Source: Amborella trichopoda (Eukaryota; Streptophyta; Magnoliopsida; Amborellales; Amborellaceae). From it: a stretch of 64,000 nucleotides of DNA. The stretch lies in NCBI RefSeq assembly GCF_000471905.2, contig NW_006500356.1, forward strand, positions 616,390 through 680,389. The letters are read 5' to 3'. The notes under the pieces were generated by a model. It saw only the letters and a list, made by a program, of their open reading frames with translations. It had not been told where the DNA came from and made no database searches. A program made the translations under genes and the position numbers. This document shows, in pieces, positions 20,116 to 31,792 of the stretch. The first letter of the stretch is position 1. Each line of letters opens with the position of its first letter.

Positions 20116-21831
20116 GCCTTGGTGATGACTGTGCAAAAATGGCACTCCTATTTATTGGGAAGGCAATTTGTGGTAAGAATTGACCAAAGAAACTTGCAAT
20201 ACTTATGGGCTTAGAAGATTACATCGTTGGCACAATAGAGGTGGTTGTACAAATTGATGAGCTATGACTTTGTTGTGGAATACAAAAGATGGAAGGAGAA
20301 CATCGTGGCTGACGCATTGTCAAGGAGGGTAGAAAACGAAAAAGATGGTGACGTGGCAAGGGGAAAATTGGCTACTATCTCTCAGCCCGTGGCCAAATGA
20401 GTGGTAGCAGTAAAAGAGGAGATTAAGGTAAATCCAAATTTACAGGCATTGATCCTTCACATTAATGAAGGTGAGGTAATAGGCCCATGACAATATAAAG
20501 AAGGGTTTATCTTCTTTAAAGATAGAGTCTATCTTGCCGGGGACTCCTCTTTAATTTATGACATTATTGACTAGTTTCAAGGTAGTACCCATGAAGATTA
20601 TTACAAAACCTACCAGAGGATAAGAACCAGTTTTTATTGGCCAAGTATGAGAGAAAAAATTAAACAAATTATTGCTCAATGTGATACTTATCAACGTCAC
20701 AAGGTAGAGCAAACCTCTCCCGTCGGACTACTTCAGCCCCTACCATTCCGCAACAAGCATGGGAAGACACTTCAATGGATTTCGTGGAGGGTCTGCCTGT
20801 TTCGAAAGAGAAATCAGTTGTGCTAGTTATGGTGGATCGGCTATCAAAGTATGCACATTTCATTCCTTTGTCTCATCCGTACACAACCATTGGAGTTGCC
20901 CAGATCTTCTTTGATCAAGTGTTCAAGTTGCATGGAATGCGCAGATCCATGGTGTGTGATCGGGATCCCACTTTCACTAGTAATTTTTTGTCAGAGTTAT
21001 TCCGGCTCAACGGGACAAACTTCAACTATAGCTCTGCTTATCATCCCCAAACGGATGGGCAAAGCAAGGTAGTAAATCGAACAATGGAGATGTATCTTAG
21101 GTCCTTCACTAGTTATAATCTTAAGGAGTGGAAAAAATAGATTTCATGGGTAGAGTATTGCTACAATACCAGTTGGCACCTAGCTATCAAGACCATGTCG
21201 TTTGATGTGGTATATGGACATGGACGACCACCACCCTCTTTGATGTCTTGCGTATCAGGCTCTGCCAAGGTTGAGGCTGTTGAAAGGCAGCTGTTAGACA
21301 GGGATCAAAGGCTCAAAGAATTAAGGTCCACACTAAAAGAGGCACAAAACCGCATGAAGAAGGTGTATGACAACCATCACCATGAGAGGGAGTTTAATGA
21401 AGGGGACTTGATATATATCAGGCTACAGCCCTACTGACAGTCTACAATTGGCTTTCAGAAGAAATCTCAAGCTTTCATCGAGATACTATGGGTCATACCG
21501 AGTTATCAAAAGGATAGGAGCCGTTACATACAAGTTGGATTTGCTGGAGGAAGCACGCATTCGCCGGTTCCATGTGTCCTTGCTGAAAAAAAAGGTAGGA
21601 GAAGGCATCATGGTCCAAACTGAGTTACCATTTCGAGGAGATGATGAAACACTTCATCCAAGGCCTCAAGCAGTCCTTTATCAAAGAGTTCATAAGAGGA
21701 AAAGGCAAATTCTAATCCATTGACAACGGACATCACCAGTAGAGGCCACCTGGGAGGACCTTGAAGCCATGGAAAAACAATTTCCAGAACACGGTCTTGG
21801 GGACAAGACCGGATCTTAAGGGGGGAGGAGA

Positions 21832-22232
21832 TTTTACGGTTAGTTTATGTCATTAATTGGGTAGAATAAGGCTCACATGAATTGGCATATTTGTGGGAGT
21901 TATTTTAGGAGTCTGTTACTTAGTGGGTAGTTTTGAGTTGACCGGTTCTGTTAGGAAGTTAGTGTGTCGTTAAGTAGCCATTCGTGTGTTATTTCTTTTT
22001 TTAGTGGGACCTGATTTCTTGGCTCAAATTGTGTAAGTATAACGAGTCTATTTAATGGATAGTTATCATGCTCTGAGCAAGCTTTAAGAATCAATAACAC
22101 TTCATGTTTAGAGGCCAGGTTTCCTTTGTAAAACCTGTTTTTCCTGTTGTATTTCTTCCTCTGTATTTTCTCTTCTTGTGCAGGACCATAGGTACATCTA
22201 AGCCAAAGAAGAACGCCCCGCAGTACATATCA
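21832..22232 (+). repeat. 3' LTR of the Gypsy element
   Basis: 401 bp, preceded by the purine-rich tract AAGGGGGGAGGAGA and ending TACATATCA, followed directly by the GATAC target duplication. It pairs with 16786-17184. Confidence 0.93.
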
Positions 22233-22237
22233 GATAC

Positions 22238-24381
22238 CCCCCTGACCTACTTTCTAGGCATCGTATCAACCGCTCCTCTACCCTACAAATCTTTTGTAAA
22301 CTGCACTACTTACTCTAAAATTGTTAATCTTTTGCGCCCACCCCCCAACCCTAAGTAAAATGGTAGTTTTTTTTTAGTACAAATACCCCTCTATAATGCA
22401 TGTTTCTTTCAACGGTCTTCTTTTTTAAACTTATGCCTATTTGGCCCCAACATCATTTTAAATTAATGGTTTAAAAAACGAATTAGTGCCTTAAATCGAG
22501 CACCCCAAATACCCATTTGAATCAGTGAATCAGCAGTTCGGATCGGGAATCGGCCAAATCGGTTGGATTCAGCAATAAAAAAATCTAAAAAAATTATTAA
22601 AAATCATTATAAATGTTGTTTTTTAGAAATCCAATAAGAAATGGAGTACTTCATTATTAATTTTTATTTTTTTCCATCAATATGCGAATATTGAGTTGTT
22701 CTTTCTCTGTATGAATTTATGTTAACCATTAAATTTACATCGCACAAAAGAAAAGTCATAGAACTATCATTGATAAACTATATAATCATACATGGACTAC
22801 AATAAAGAATGGATTAAATCTATGAAAAAATAGCCACCAAAATCTTGAATTGACAGAAAACCCTAATCCACTAAAAAACTCAAATTATTACAATCTAATT
22901 AACTATAATTCAAAATTATTACAACCTAACTAACTATAATCCAAAATTATTACAACATAACTAACTATACTATTGTATACTGAAATTGAAATTGTTAGTA
23001 TACATTTTATAATTATTTTACATACAAATAATAACAAATCCAAAATATATGTAATATCATCTAATTTAAAATATATTATTGACAATTGTAAAAAAAAAAT
23101 AGTACATTACATAATTTATACTGCAGATAAATTAATCAATAAATACAAGATTTGGTCATCAATGTAAAAATTATTAGAATGCATACCAATTTTCAAAATA
23201 ACATTTTTATTTTTCAAAAATCTAATTTTCTAGGTTTCTAGAATAAATTTAGTGGAAGAGATTGTTAGCAGAGAGAGAGAAATTTCAAATGGCCTCATTG
23301 TATGATCCCTATCTTTAAATTAATATTCCTAAATTTATGTTAAAGACCATCATGTTATAAAAATAAAAAATATAATTATACCATTTATTCATAAGTAAAA
23401 AAAAAAAACAATAGCCATTCATATATGAGAGAGAGAAAAAGAGCTAACATACTTCAAACCTATATTGTATCACCTTTGCTTATCTAATTTAAGCTTATGA
23501 TAATCGCAGCTCAAATGTGTGCTTGAAAAGCATGATACTTGTTTTATTATATTTTATTTATTTTTTGACAATAAATATTTATTGTATTACCTTTTATTTA
23601 TTTTTTGACAATAAGGTAACTTTTATTTTATTTTTTTTATTATATTACGTTTTATTTATTTATTAATAATAAATACTTGTTGTATTACCTTTTATGTGTT
23701 GTCCAGGTTTGAACTAAGAACCTTTTGTATACAATATCGACGTGATAGCCAACTACAGCATAGCGCCACTTGTTGTCCTACTTTTTATAATAAAAAACTA
23801 TATTGTATTACGTTTTCAAGCTTAAGTACCATGCTCAAATCCTACATCGAAAAAATATGAGAAGGTTTACGTCAATAAAACCCTCCTCAGTACCATGTTT
23901 CATCGTGTACTTGAAAAGCATGATCAAGCATGCAACTGACAAAGGCACTCGTGGTCATACTTGTACTACGCTGTAAGTACCCCATTTTTTAAAAAAAATT
24001 ACAAAAATGCCAAGTTATAATCCGTTTTGTGACATCAAAATTGCCCGACTCGTCCGGTTCCTTTCTAAATACGTGCGGTTTCGTGTTTTGATCTAGAATC
24101 GATACGGGGTGACCAATTCCCATGTCGAATCACCCGAGTCCGTGCTGACTCGACGATTTTTAAACCACTGTTTTAAACTATGTGCCAGATCTGCTTCATT
24201 TCAAAGAATGTGTTGGACAACACACATTATGCTAGTTCTGCTTTATTTTAACAATGAAATTCGTCCAACACAATATGTGTAATGAAATTAGTCCAACACA
24301 ATATGTGTTGGATCAACACATTGTTTAACATGGATCAGGAGGGTTTGATTTTTTTTCCTAGAGAAAAATGTACATTGTATC
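22238..24381. other. AT-rich intergenic DNA with a GC-richer transposon-end-like patch
   Basis: No gene. 22860-22975 has three near-repeats of CAAAATTATTACAACCTAAC. 23560-23700 repeats TTTTATTTATTTTTTGACAATA. 24005-24175 is GC-richer and ends CGATTTTTAAACCACTG, which looks like a hAT-type end (compare 37636), but the partner end was not found. Two copies of GTCCAACACAATATGTGT lie near 24255-24310. Confidence 0.4.
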
Positions 24382-26724
24382 TTTGGAAGGAAAATATATA
24401 TTGTATATCCAGTTAATATAAAAGTTGTATATTTTAATCTGTATATTTAGGAAGGGTAGATACAATATCTTGTATATATGATAAGTCTAGATATAGTATA
24501 TGAATCTGTGATTTATCTCTATACTTTTTCATCTGTAATTTGTTTATAAAAAGACAAGTCTGTATATTCATATGATCAGTGGACATAGGGAGTATCTTCA
24601 AAAAAACCCGAGACTAATTCACATGACATCAGAGCCAGATTTATCTTTGTCATGTCCATTCCTGTAAGCTCGAGTATAGTAGTTTATTATTATTCGATCT
24701 TGTCTGACCTGAGCCCTACAGTCTTTGAATGGGGGATGGCCCTACGCACAGGTAGCAGCAGCCCGCTTTGAGTGATGAGCAAAAGGGCCAGAACCCATCG
24801 TTGCTACTTCAGTTCGCTCATTGTCTCCCTTGCATCCGTGAATAGTCTCTCCATCTATAACTTCGTTTCCCTTGAGGCGTTCTTCTCTCTTGAAAATCTA
24901 ATTTGTCTTCTCTCCCAAAGATTTCAATTAGGTCTTACATACGTGATTTGTCTAAAACTCACGCAAGCTCTTTCTCTCTCTACAACACTCCACCAAATAA
25001 AACCCACACTGTTGTGAGCCTTCAATACCGACCGTTACCCCCAAATGTCCAACGTTTTAGTGCCCTCTCTATAGACCGCCACGCTCAACCTCAATAGTTC
25101 ATCAAATTGTGATGGTTTCGCGCTTGCGCTCGATATCATGGATGTTGAAATCTTGAGGGAAGAGATGGACCCACCAAATTTTCAGGAGTCATGAGATTGT
25201 GGATCGTAGATGTCAGAGTTTTACAGAACAATAAAAACTCAAAGATAACTTCTCTATGTATGTCTCTCCATAACCATGTAAGGTCTAGTTATATAGGGAT
25301 GGAAGAGGCCGTTCTCCAAAGTTCCGCTTTTTCCTGGAATCTATGAGAAACGTGTCCCACAATTCTTGGGAGGTGGATAGTTATCACCTACCCATTAGAT
25401 GACAACATCTTCTCTCTCTAAGAAACCTTTATTTTTAGTGATAAATATTAAATCATTAAGATAAATAATAAGAGAGAGAAACATGAGACATGTTAGGCCC
25501 CATGGCCACTCATACATACCAACAACAGAATCATCTAGAGCCATCATAAGATTGATCCGTGTCCTGAGATGGTTTCGCTATTAAGACCCATATATTGATG
25601 CAGTTGTGAGATACACTTGAGTCGTGTTTGGACTATCTATATTTGCTTCTCACATATTTGTTGATGTTGTTATTGCATTCAGAAGGTTTCCGAGCCACTT
25701 TGCAACCGCCCTAAAACCCTTTGCTACTGGGCCCTCTGCGTGTTTTTGCCTCTGGATCTTGATATTGTGAAAGGAAAATATATCTTGTTTATAAGGTTAA
25801 CATGGAAATTATATATTGCAATCAATATATATGGGAAGTGTTAGTAGAGTATTTGTATTTTATGGTAAGTCTGGGTATAGGTTAGATGTCTATGCTTTAG
25901 TTTCTATTTTCTCATTTGTAATTTGTCTATAAAAGGCAAGTTTATTTATTCATATTTTTAATGGACATTGAGTCTCTTCAGAGAAACTTGAGACCCTTCA
26001 CAGATCTCAGTGTCCAGATCCGTGTGAACCACTCTGATGTGATATTGTCATTGACCCTTTGAAACCCTTATGAAAAACCAATTCAAAAAAAAAAAAAAAA
26101 ACCTCTGAAAATTTGTTGTATGTTCGAGCTTGTTTGTTCTGTTACTCGATCATGTCTATTATGGTTTGCGAGCTGCTGAATCCATCTCGGATCCATACCG
26201 AGTTTTGTTGGCTCTTCCAAGTGTTATTTTATTCTCTCAGCTGTCTCGATTGCTTTGTCTGGAATTTTTGTCTGATTTATCGAGCCCACTCTGATATGAC
26301 CCTCAGTTCTTGAGGCTTGTTGATCCGCCACTACTTTCTGTGCTTGTTGATCAAGCAATTCGAACATGTAAACCACTGCATCTATTAGTCCTGCTACATA
26401 CTTGAAGATCCAACGACTCATTTTCGCAATTAGTGTTCAAACTTCAGTTGCTCTTTTTCATGGCATCTTGAGTTTGAGGGGAACGCAAAAAAAAAGTATA
26501 TATTGTAAATCCAGTTAATATGGAAGGTGTATATTTTAATTTGTATATTTAAAAATGATAGATACAATATCTTGTATTTATAGTAAGTTTAGGTATAGTA
26601 TAGGAATCTGTTATTTATTTCTATAGTTTTTCATCTGCAATTTGTCTATAAAATACAAGTTTGTATATTCATATGATCAATGGACACAGAAAGTCTCTTC
26701 AAAGAAACCTGAGACTTCTTCACA
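24382..26724 (+). mobile_element. Short LTR retrotransposon, probably Ty1/Copia-type and non-autonomous, decayed
   Basis: Related LTRs lie at 24382-24623 and about 26484-26724, sharing TATATATTGTA, TGTATATTCATATGATCA and a GAGACT...TTCACA end. Right after the first LTR, TGACATCAGAGCC resembles the initiator tRNA-Met primer site. Just before the second, CTTGAGTTTGAGGGGAACG resembles a Copia polypurine tract. The 1.9-kb interior shows no recognisable pol domains, and about 240 bp of it is another LTR. No target duplication is preserved. It is broken and looks old. Confidence 0.65.
25766..26002 (+). mobile_element. Nested LTR of a related subfamily, probably solo
   Basis: It starts TGTGAAAGGAAAATATATCT and ends GACCCTTCACA. 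It shares the TTGTCTATAAAAGGCAAGTT region and the GACATTGAGTCTCTTCAGAG region with the LTRs at 24382 and 26484. The flanking pentamers GATAT and GATCT differ once, suggesting a solo LTR inside the larger element. Confidence 0.55.
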
Positions 26725-26781
26725 ACACCGGGGTATTTTTATCCTATATAAAACTACTTTTTTACTTAGGCCATGGATATA

Positions 26782-27238
26782 GCTTTCTATGCTTCCCCTA
26801 TAGCATAGAAGTTCTATCCTCCCCCTTATCCAACCGTCCATTCTGAATGGAGGGCTAAGATTGCCCCAATCACAATGGCACGTCTCTACACTATTTTATT
26901 TTTATTTTTAATTTTATAAACTATTTTGATACCAAATTTTATACATCTATTCCTCTATTAAACTCGCACTAGCAACAAATATTAAAAAAAATATTTTCAA
27001 TAAAATAAAATGACCAAAATACTCCTAAAAGATTAAAGGGGTATTTTGGTCATCATATTTTATCGAAAAGTTATTTTTAATATTTTTTATAGGTGCGCCC
27101 TAATGAGAATATGGAATGTACCAAATTTACTATATTCATACNNNNNNNNNNNNNNNNNNNNNNNNNNNNNNNNNNNNNNNNNNNNNNNNNNNNNNNNNNN
27201 NNNNNNNNNNNNNNNGCTATAAGGGAAGCATAGAAACC
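26782..27238. mobile_element. Terminal-inverted-repeat miniature element containing an assembly gap
   Basis: The left end GCTTTCTATGCTTCCCCTAT and the right end, inverted, GGTTTCTATGCTTCCCTTAT form an approximately 23-bp inverted repeat. Inside, a second inverted pair built on AATGACCAAAATACTCC and GGGTATTTTGGTCATCAT (about 27005-27055) can form a hairpin. It is non-coding. The target duplication could not be fixed. Confidence 0.6.
27142..27215. other. Assembly gap (N run)
   Basis: 74 unknown bases inside the miniature element at 26782-27238. Confidence 1.
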
Positions 27239-27820
27239 TTTCCTATAAAATAAACAATTTTAGAGTTAGTGGTGTGGTTTATAAAGTATTTATTGGGGTT
27301 GGGTGCATTGCTTAGAAAGTAGGGCAAAAGGAGTGCTTATAACTTTCCGGAAAAAAAAAGAAAGAGTTCCAAACAATAAATAAAAGAAAAATGAAAATAG
27401 AAGGGGGAAAAATTACGGAAAAGAAATGAGAGCTTTGATGCCTGTGCTATACAACATGGAGATTTTATGCTTTGTTTGCCAAGCTAGGAAAGCATCAAAG
27501 TAACGTATATGGGGGGTTTGTGGTACCAAAGAATTCATGAGTTCTTTTTATGTAAGAGAGAATGGTTACAAAATAAAAATTTATTTTTATCTTCGCAGCA
27601 GAGTGAAGAATTCATCTTTCCATGTAATTAATTTCAATTAGCATCCGTTCTTATCCACACAGTGTGAGGAATTCATCTTTCCATGTAATGATCATGCCCT
27701 TCTTTAGTGTTAAACATCTTCATGCTTTATTTGGTATCTGCCAATTTGTTGTAATTAATTTTAATTAGCATACGTTTTGATATACTAAAAGAGTTGTTAG
27801 TTAAAGCTCTCTCTCCTATG
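27239..27820. other. Intergenic DNA with a partial direct duplication
   Basis: GAATTCATCTTTCCATGTAA occurs twice about 65 bp apart (from about 27610), and TAATTAATTTCAATTAGCAT is echoed near 27755. No gene was recognised. Confidence 0.45.
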
Positions 27821-28001
27821 TTTATTTTATTTTTTTTTGCAAATAGTACTAACTTTATTAAAAACTATTCAAAAGAGATTACATCGTCAAAGATAATAAG
27901 GGACTGCAAAAAAGCTCCCCTTTTAGCTAAAGAAACAGCAATACAATTAGCCTCAGGGTAAACATGAGAAATGGAGATCGACAAAGATGTTGCAATATCC
28001 A

Positions 28002-28331
28002 TCACTTGCAACCAAAGATATCGAATTCCCACTGTATTTGCTGTTCCAAATTACACCACTTAATGACATTCAGATAGTCCCCTTCCAAAATACAGTTATT
28101 GCCCAAATTCTTAGAGGTGAAAATCTTCAACCGACAAAGTAAAGCACTCAATTTAGCACAATTCGCCGTGGCCTTACCTATCAGGCAAGAATAGGTAAAA
28201 ATTACATTGCCAAAAAAGTCATGCAGCACCCCTCCAATTCCAGCTAACCCAGTATTCCCAAAGGAACTTCCATCAAAATTAAGTTTCAAGGTACTTGGAC
28301 TCGGAGCCTTCCATATGCATCGAATTCTCAA
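28002..28331 (-). pseudogene. LINE RNase H domain
   Basis: The 109-residue frame starts in the RNase H fold: KLNFDGSSFGNTGLAGIGGVLHD gives the first Asp strand and GNNCILEGDYLNVIKW gives the later acidic EGD motif typical of plant RVT_3 domains. It is the C-terminal domain of LINE ORF2, which in plants is often fused after reverse transcriptase. The frame stops soon after GCK, before the last conserved His/Asp region. Confidence 0.8.
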
Positions 28332-28505
28332 ACTACCAGAATCCAGTTGAAAGAGGTTTCACAAATTAGCCTCCACATCCACTTTGGAAATCCCTTTTTC
28401 ATCCTTTGTCACCGACATCCACGACCAGGTGGAATATTCGATAATATGGATAAGTTTGACAAAGGGAACAATCTCCCCTTCAAAAGTCCTTCGATTCCTT
28501 TCCTT

Positions 28506-28760
28506 CTAAACCTCCCAGATAATAGCTACTACTGCAATCTTCCATAGAATTCGACCTGTCTTAGGCAAAAAATGAGCTTTCAAAAAAGAGATAATCCCAG
28601 CCACATTTTGAGGGAGCACCATCTGTAATCCAATCATCTCAAACAACCAATCCCAAATTCGTAAAGTAAAGGGGCAATGTAAGAAAAGATGTGCATCATT
28701 CTTCCCATCTTCCTTATACAGTAGACAAACATTTGGCAGAATTTTCCCCCTTTTGATCAA
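28506..28760 (-). pseudogene. LINE zf-RVT-like region
   Basis: CLLYKEDGKNDAHLFLHCPFTLRIWDW has the spacing of the zinc-binding segment found downstream of plant LINE reverse transcriptases (Cys, then HLF-x2-C). The first Cys pair is imperfect. It is part of the decayed ORF2. Confidence 0.7.
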
Positions 28761-29521
28761 ATTATCGACAGTCAGAACTCTATCCTGAGCGGCCAGCTAG
28801 ATGAAAACTTGAACTTTGCGTGGAATTTGCCATTTCCAAATTTGAACTAAAGAGGTACAAGTCCATCTCCATCGATCATTGAAGAAAAGATTATAACAAG
28901 ATTTGACCGAAAAAATACCATCACTCTCAATCACCCAAATCATCTCATCATCTGCCTGTTGTGACAAATAAACTTTACCTAACATCTCCATCAGCTGGCA
29001 CCATTGAGCTAGCACAATGTTGCTCAGGCGACCATAAATTAAATTAATGCTTCACGAATTATTTAGGCACCTCCTCTCCAAAGCATCACACACTTTTAGA
29101 TTGGGCGTTGCAACAAGCCTAAAAAGCTCAAGAAATAAAGCCTTCAACGGAAAATCTCCAATCCACTTATGATGCCAAAAAAAAACTTGAGAACCACTAC
29201 CAATATTTCATCTAAAGCATCCTGAAATCATTGCCCTATAATTGGAAATCGATCGCCAAAGATGAGAAGAGTTCCTTCCTCTACCACGCCCAATCCACAA
29301 CTACATACTATCCATCCCATACTTAGATACGAGAACCTGGTACCAAAGATGGTCCTTCAAATTAAGACTCCGCCACCACCATTTGCAAAGAAGAGCTTGG
29401 TTGAAAGTTATAATCTTCCTAACACCCAAACCACCTTCTCGTTTTGGTGTACAAACTCTATCCCACCTTAACAAATGAAATTTCCGTAACTCTCCAAAAT
29501 AACCCTAAAGGAAATCTCGCA

Positions 29522-30844
29522 TCATTTTTTTAATGTCTTAGCAATTGAAGTAGGAATATTAATCAGTGACATTTGGTAAACAGGGAGATTGGCTAAGCAA
29601 GACCGCAACAACATTACACGCCCTCCCAGGGACATATACTTCGGCTTCCATAAGTCATGCTTGAGCTGAACTCTCTCAATCACCCTATCCCAAACAGCCA
29701 CAGTTAGTCTCGAATCTGAAATAGGCATTCCAAGAGAAGTAACCAGAAAAAAACCAACTTTACAACCTATAGCAGTTGCCAGTTGATCTACCAACCCTTG
29801 TGAACAATTAATGCCAACCAAAGAAGGCTTATAGACGTTAACTTTCAACCCAACGTAGCCTCACAGCATTCCAAGAACCGAGCAATACTCTTAACATGAA
29901 GAGGATCTGCATCACAAAAAATAAGAGTGTCATCGACATATTGCAAATATGAGATGGAGATATTAAAATCCCCAATCTTAAATCCAACAAAATGTCCAAC
30001 TCATTCCACATTACTTAACATTAAGCTAAAACATTCGGCATAAATGGTAAATAAAAATGGAGAGAGCGGGTCCCCTTGACACAATCCCTTAAAGGCATTA
30101 AAGAAACCAATAGGACTCCCTTTGAAAAGGACCAAAAAATGCGTAGATGACAAACAACCATGAATCCAACTCCTCCATCTGTCTCCAAAACCCATCATTT
30201 TCATAATTTCTAATAAAGGCCCCACTCAACTCTATCATACGCCTTTTCCATATCTAACTTTAACAACACCCCAAGCTTATTACTGATAACTCGAGAGTAA
30301 ATGCATTCTTGAGCAATGAGCACACTATCAGTAATTTGGCGGTCCTTAATAAAGGTTGTTTGTGTGCTCGAATGAAAAGAGGAAGGGCCACTGTCAGTCT
30401 TTCAGCCAACACCTTGGCAATGATCTTGTAAAGACTTGTAAGAAGACTAATCGGTCTAATATCAGATATTTCAAAGATAACCAATTTTTTGGTGATCAAA
30501 GCCAAAAAAGTAGAATCAATACCTTTAAAAATATTACCAGAGATCATAAAACCCCTAACCAAAACCAAAACTGAAAGATCATCTTTAACGCAATTCCAAC
30601 ACCAGTGAAAAAAGGCTAGAGGAAAGCCATCTGATCCAAGTGCTTTATCACCTAGTAAAGCAAAGACCGCCTTATGAATCTCTTTAATCGGAACCTCACG
30701 CTCTAACTGGCTTTTCAAAGTATTTGAAAGCACCTTAAAATATATTCTCCCAAATTTCGGAGTAAAGCACACTTCCTTCTTGAAAATATTCTTAAAATGG
30801 CTATTAATTGTTTTCTCCATTGCATTATCATTTTCTGGATCCAC
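29522..30844 (-). pseudogene. LINE reverse transcriptase region
   Basis: Frames at 30844-30260, 30225-30001 and 29848-29522 carry successive RT blocks: fingers ([35 protein letters not shown]), palm (KGLCQGDPLSPFLFTIYAE) and the catalytic box YVDD at 29929-29940, then the thumb (GCKVGFFLVTSLGMPIS, WKPKYMSLGGRVMLLRSCL). The catalytic Asp pair is retained, but the domain is split over three frames, so it is non-functional. Confidence 0.88.
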
Positions 30845-31170
30845 CCCAAGGATGATTAATCCAGAAATATTATTATGTCTTCTTCTAGAGCTAGCAATTG
30901 CATGAAAGAATTTAGTATTGAGATCTCCTTCTTTAAGCCACTTAGAACGAGACCTCTATCTCCAATATAGCTCCTCTGCCCTTCGAAGATTATTCAACTC
31001 ACTCAATTTAGTACAACGATGTACAATGGACTGACGATTCAAAACACTAGCCACTTGGACATTTTGGTCTATCCCTTCAAAGTCATGTAGAACCCCATCA
31101 ATTTTATTTGAAATATCAAAATTATTGTTTCTCTTCCAAGCAAGCAACATATGTTTAATACCCGCCAATT

Positions 31171-31522
31171 TCAATGTAATTGAAAATCCACTGAACCCTC
31201 CACAATGGTATTAATCCACGTTCTTCTAATTAACTCCAAGAACCCATCCTCCTCTAGCCAGGCCAAATTAAATTTGAAAGGTTTCGGATTTATAATACTC
31301 GTAGAGAGCATAATTGGGAGATGGTCAGAAGAAAGCCTCAGAAGAGCTTTAACAGAAGCTAAAGGAAATTCCTCCAGCCATTCCATTGATACCAAAAACC
31401 GATCCAATTTGGAATTCGCCAAATTATTAACACTTTTATTAGACTTAGTAAATTTTGATCAAATAATAGGAAGATCCAAAAACGCGTTGCTTTCAATGAA
31501 ACTATTAAACCTCCTCACATAA
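31171..31522 (-). pseudogene. LINE endonuclease, C-terminal part only
   Basis: NSKLDRFLVSMEWLEEFP and LLRLSSDHLPIML match the C-terminal motifs of plant LINE AP endonucleases, including the catalytic SDH motif. The preceding region up to about 31520 gives the RRFNSFIE-type lead-in. The N-terminal metal-binding half is not found upstream, so an internal deletion is likely. Confidence 0.75.
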
Positions 31523-31792
31523 GTGTTTATAGAGGTGCATGCTAAACATTCATCAGGCCCCTGGCCTCAAGACGTGCAGAAGAGCCCCCAAATTCACAAA
31601 CTTTATTTTCTTATCTGCTGCTAAAGACTTGACTGAAGAGACCATCATCGGAGACTTCCCAGAATTCGATACTTCCGTACTGACAGCCATGTTCCTCCTT
31701 CGCTCCTTAATACCATCCAGAACAACCCGAAGCGACACTTCATCCATTCCCATGTCAACCAACATCTTGGACAACTAAGGGGTGTCATCCAT

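Larger units (their letters stand above)
16786..22232 (+). mobile_element. Ty3/Gypsy chromovirus-type LTR retrotransposon, broken
   Basis: A full-length element with both LTRs (16786-17184 and 21832-22232), flanked by the identical 5-bp target duplication GATAC (16781-16785 and 22233-22237). A primer-binding site complementary to initiator tRNA-Met starts at 17188, and a purine-rich tract ends at 21831. Domain order on the + strand is gag (about 17206-18100), protease (about 18230-18340), reverse transcriptase (from about 18966), RNase H, integrase (core about 20775-21140) and a chromodomain-like C-terminus (about 21440-21810). That order is Ty3/Gypsy, and the terminal domain points to a chromovirus. 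It is inactive, with roughly ten breaks. The LTRs are about 91-92% identical by eye, suggesting insertion a few million years ago, depending on the rate used. Confidence 0.93.

Noticed and set aside
23700-23765. Phrase like a tRNA T-arm (GGTTTGAACTAAG) with a following AACTACAGCATAGCGCCAC
   Set aside because: No cloverleaf can be formed around it; it resembles wording common in decayed retroelements.
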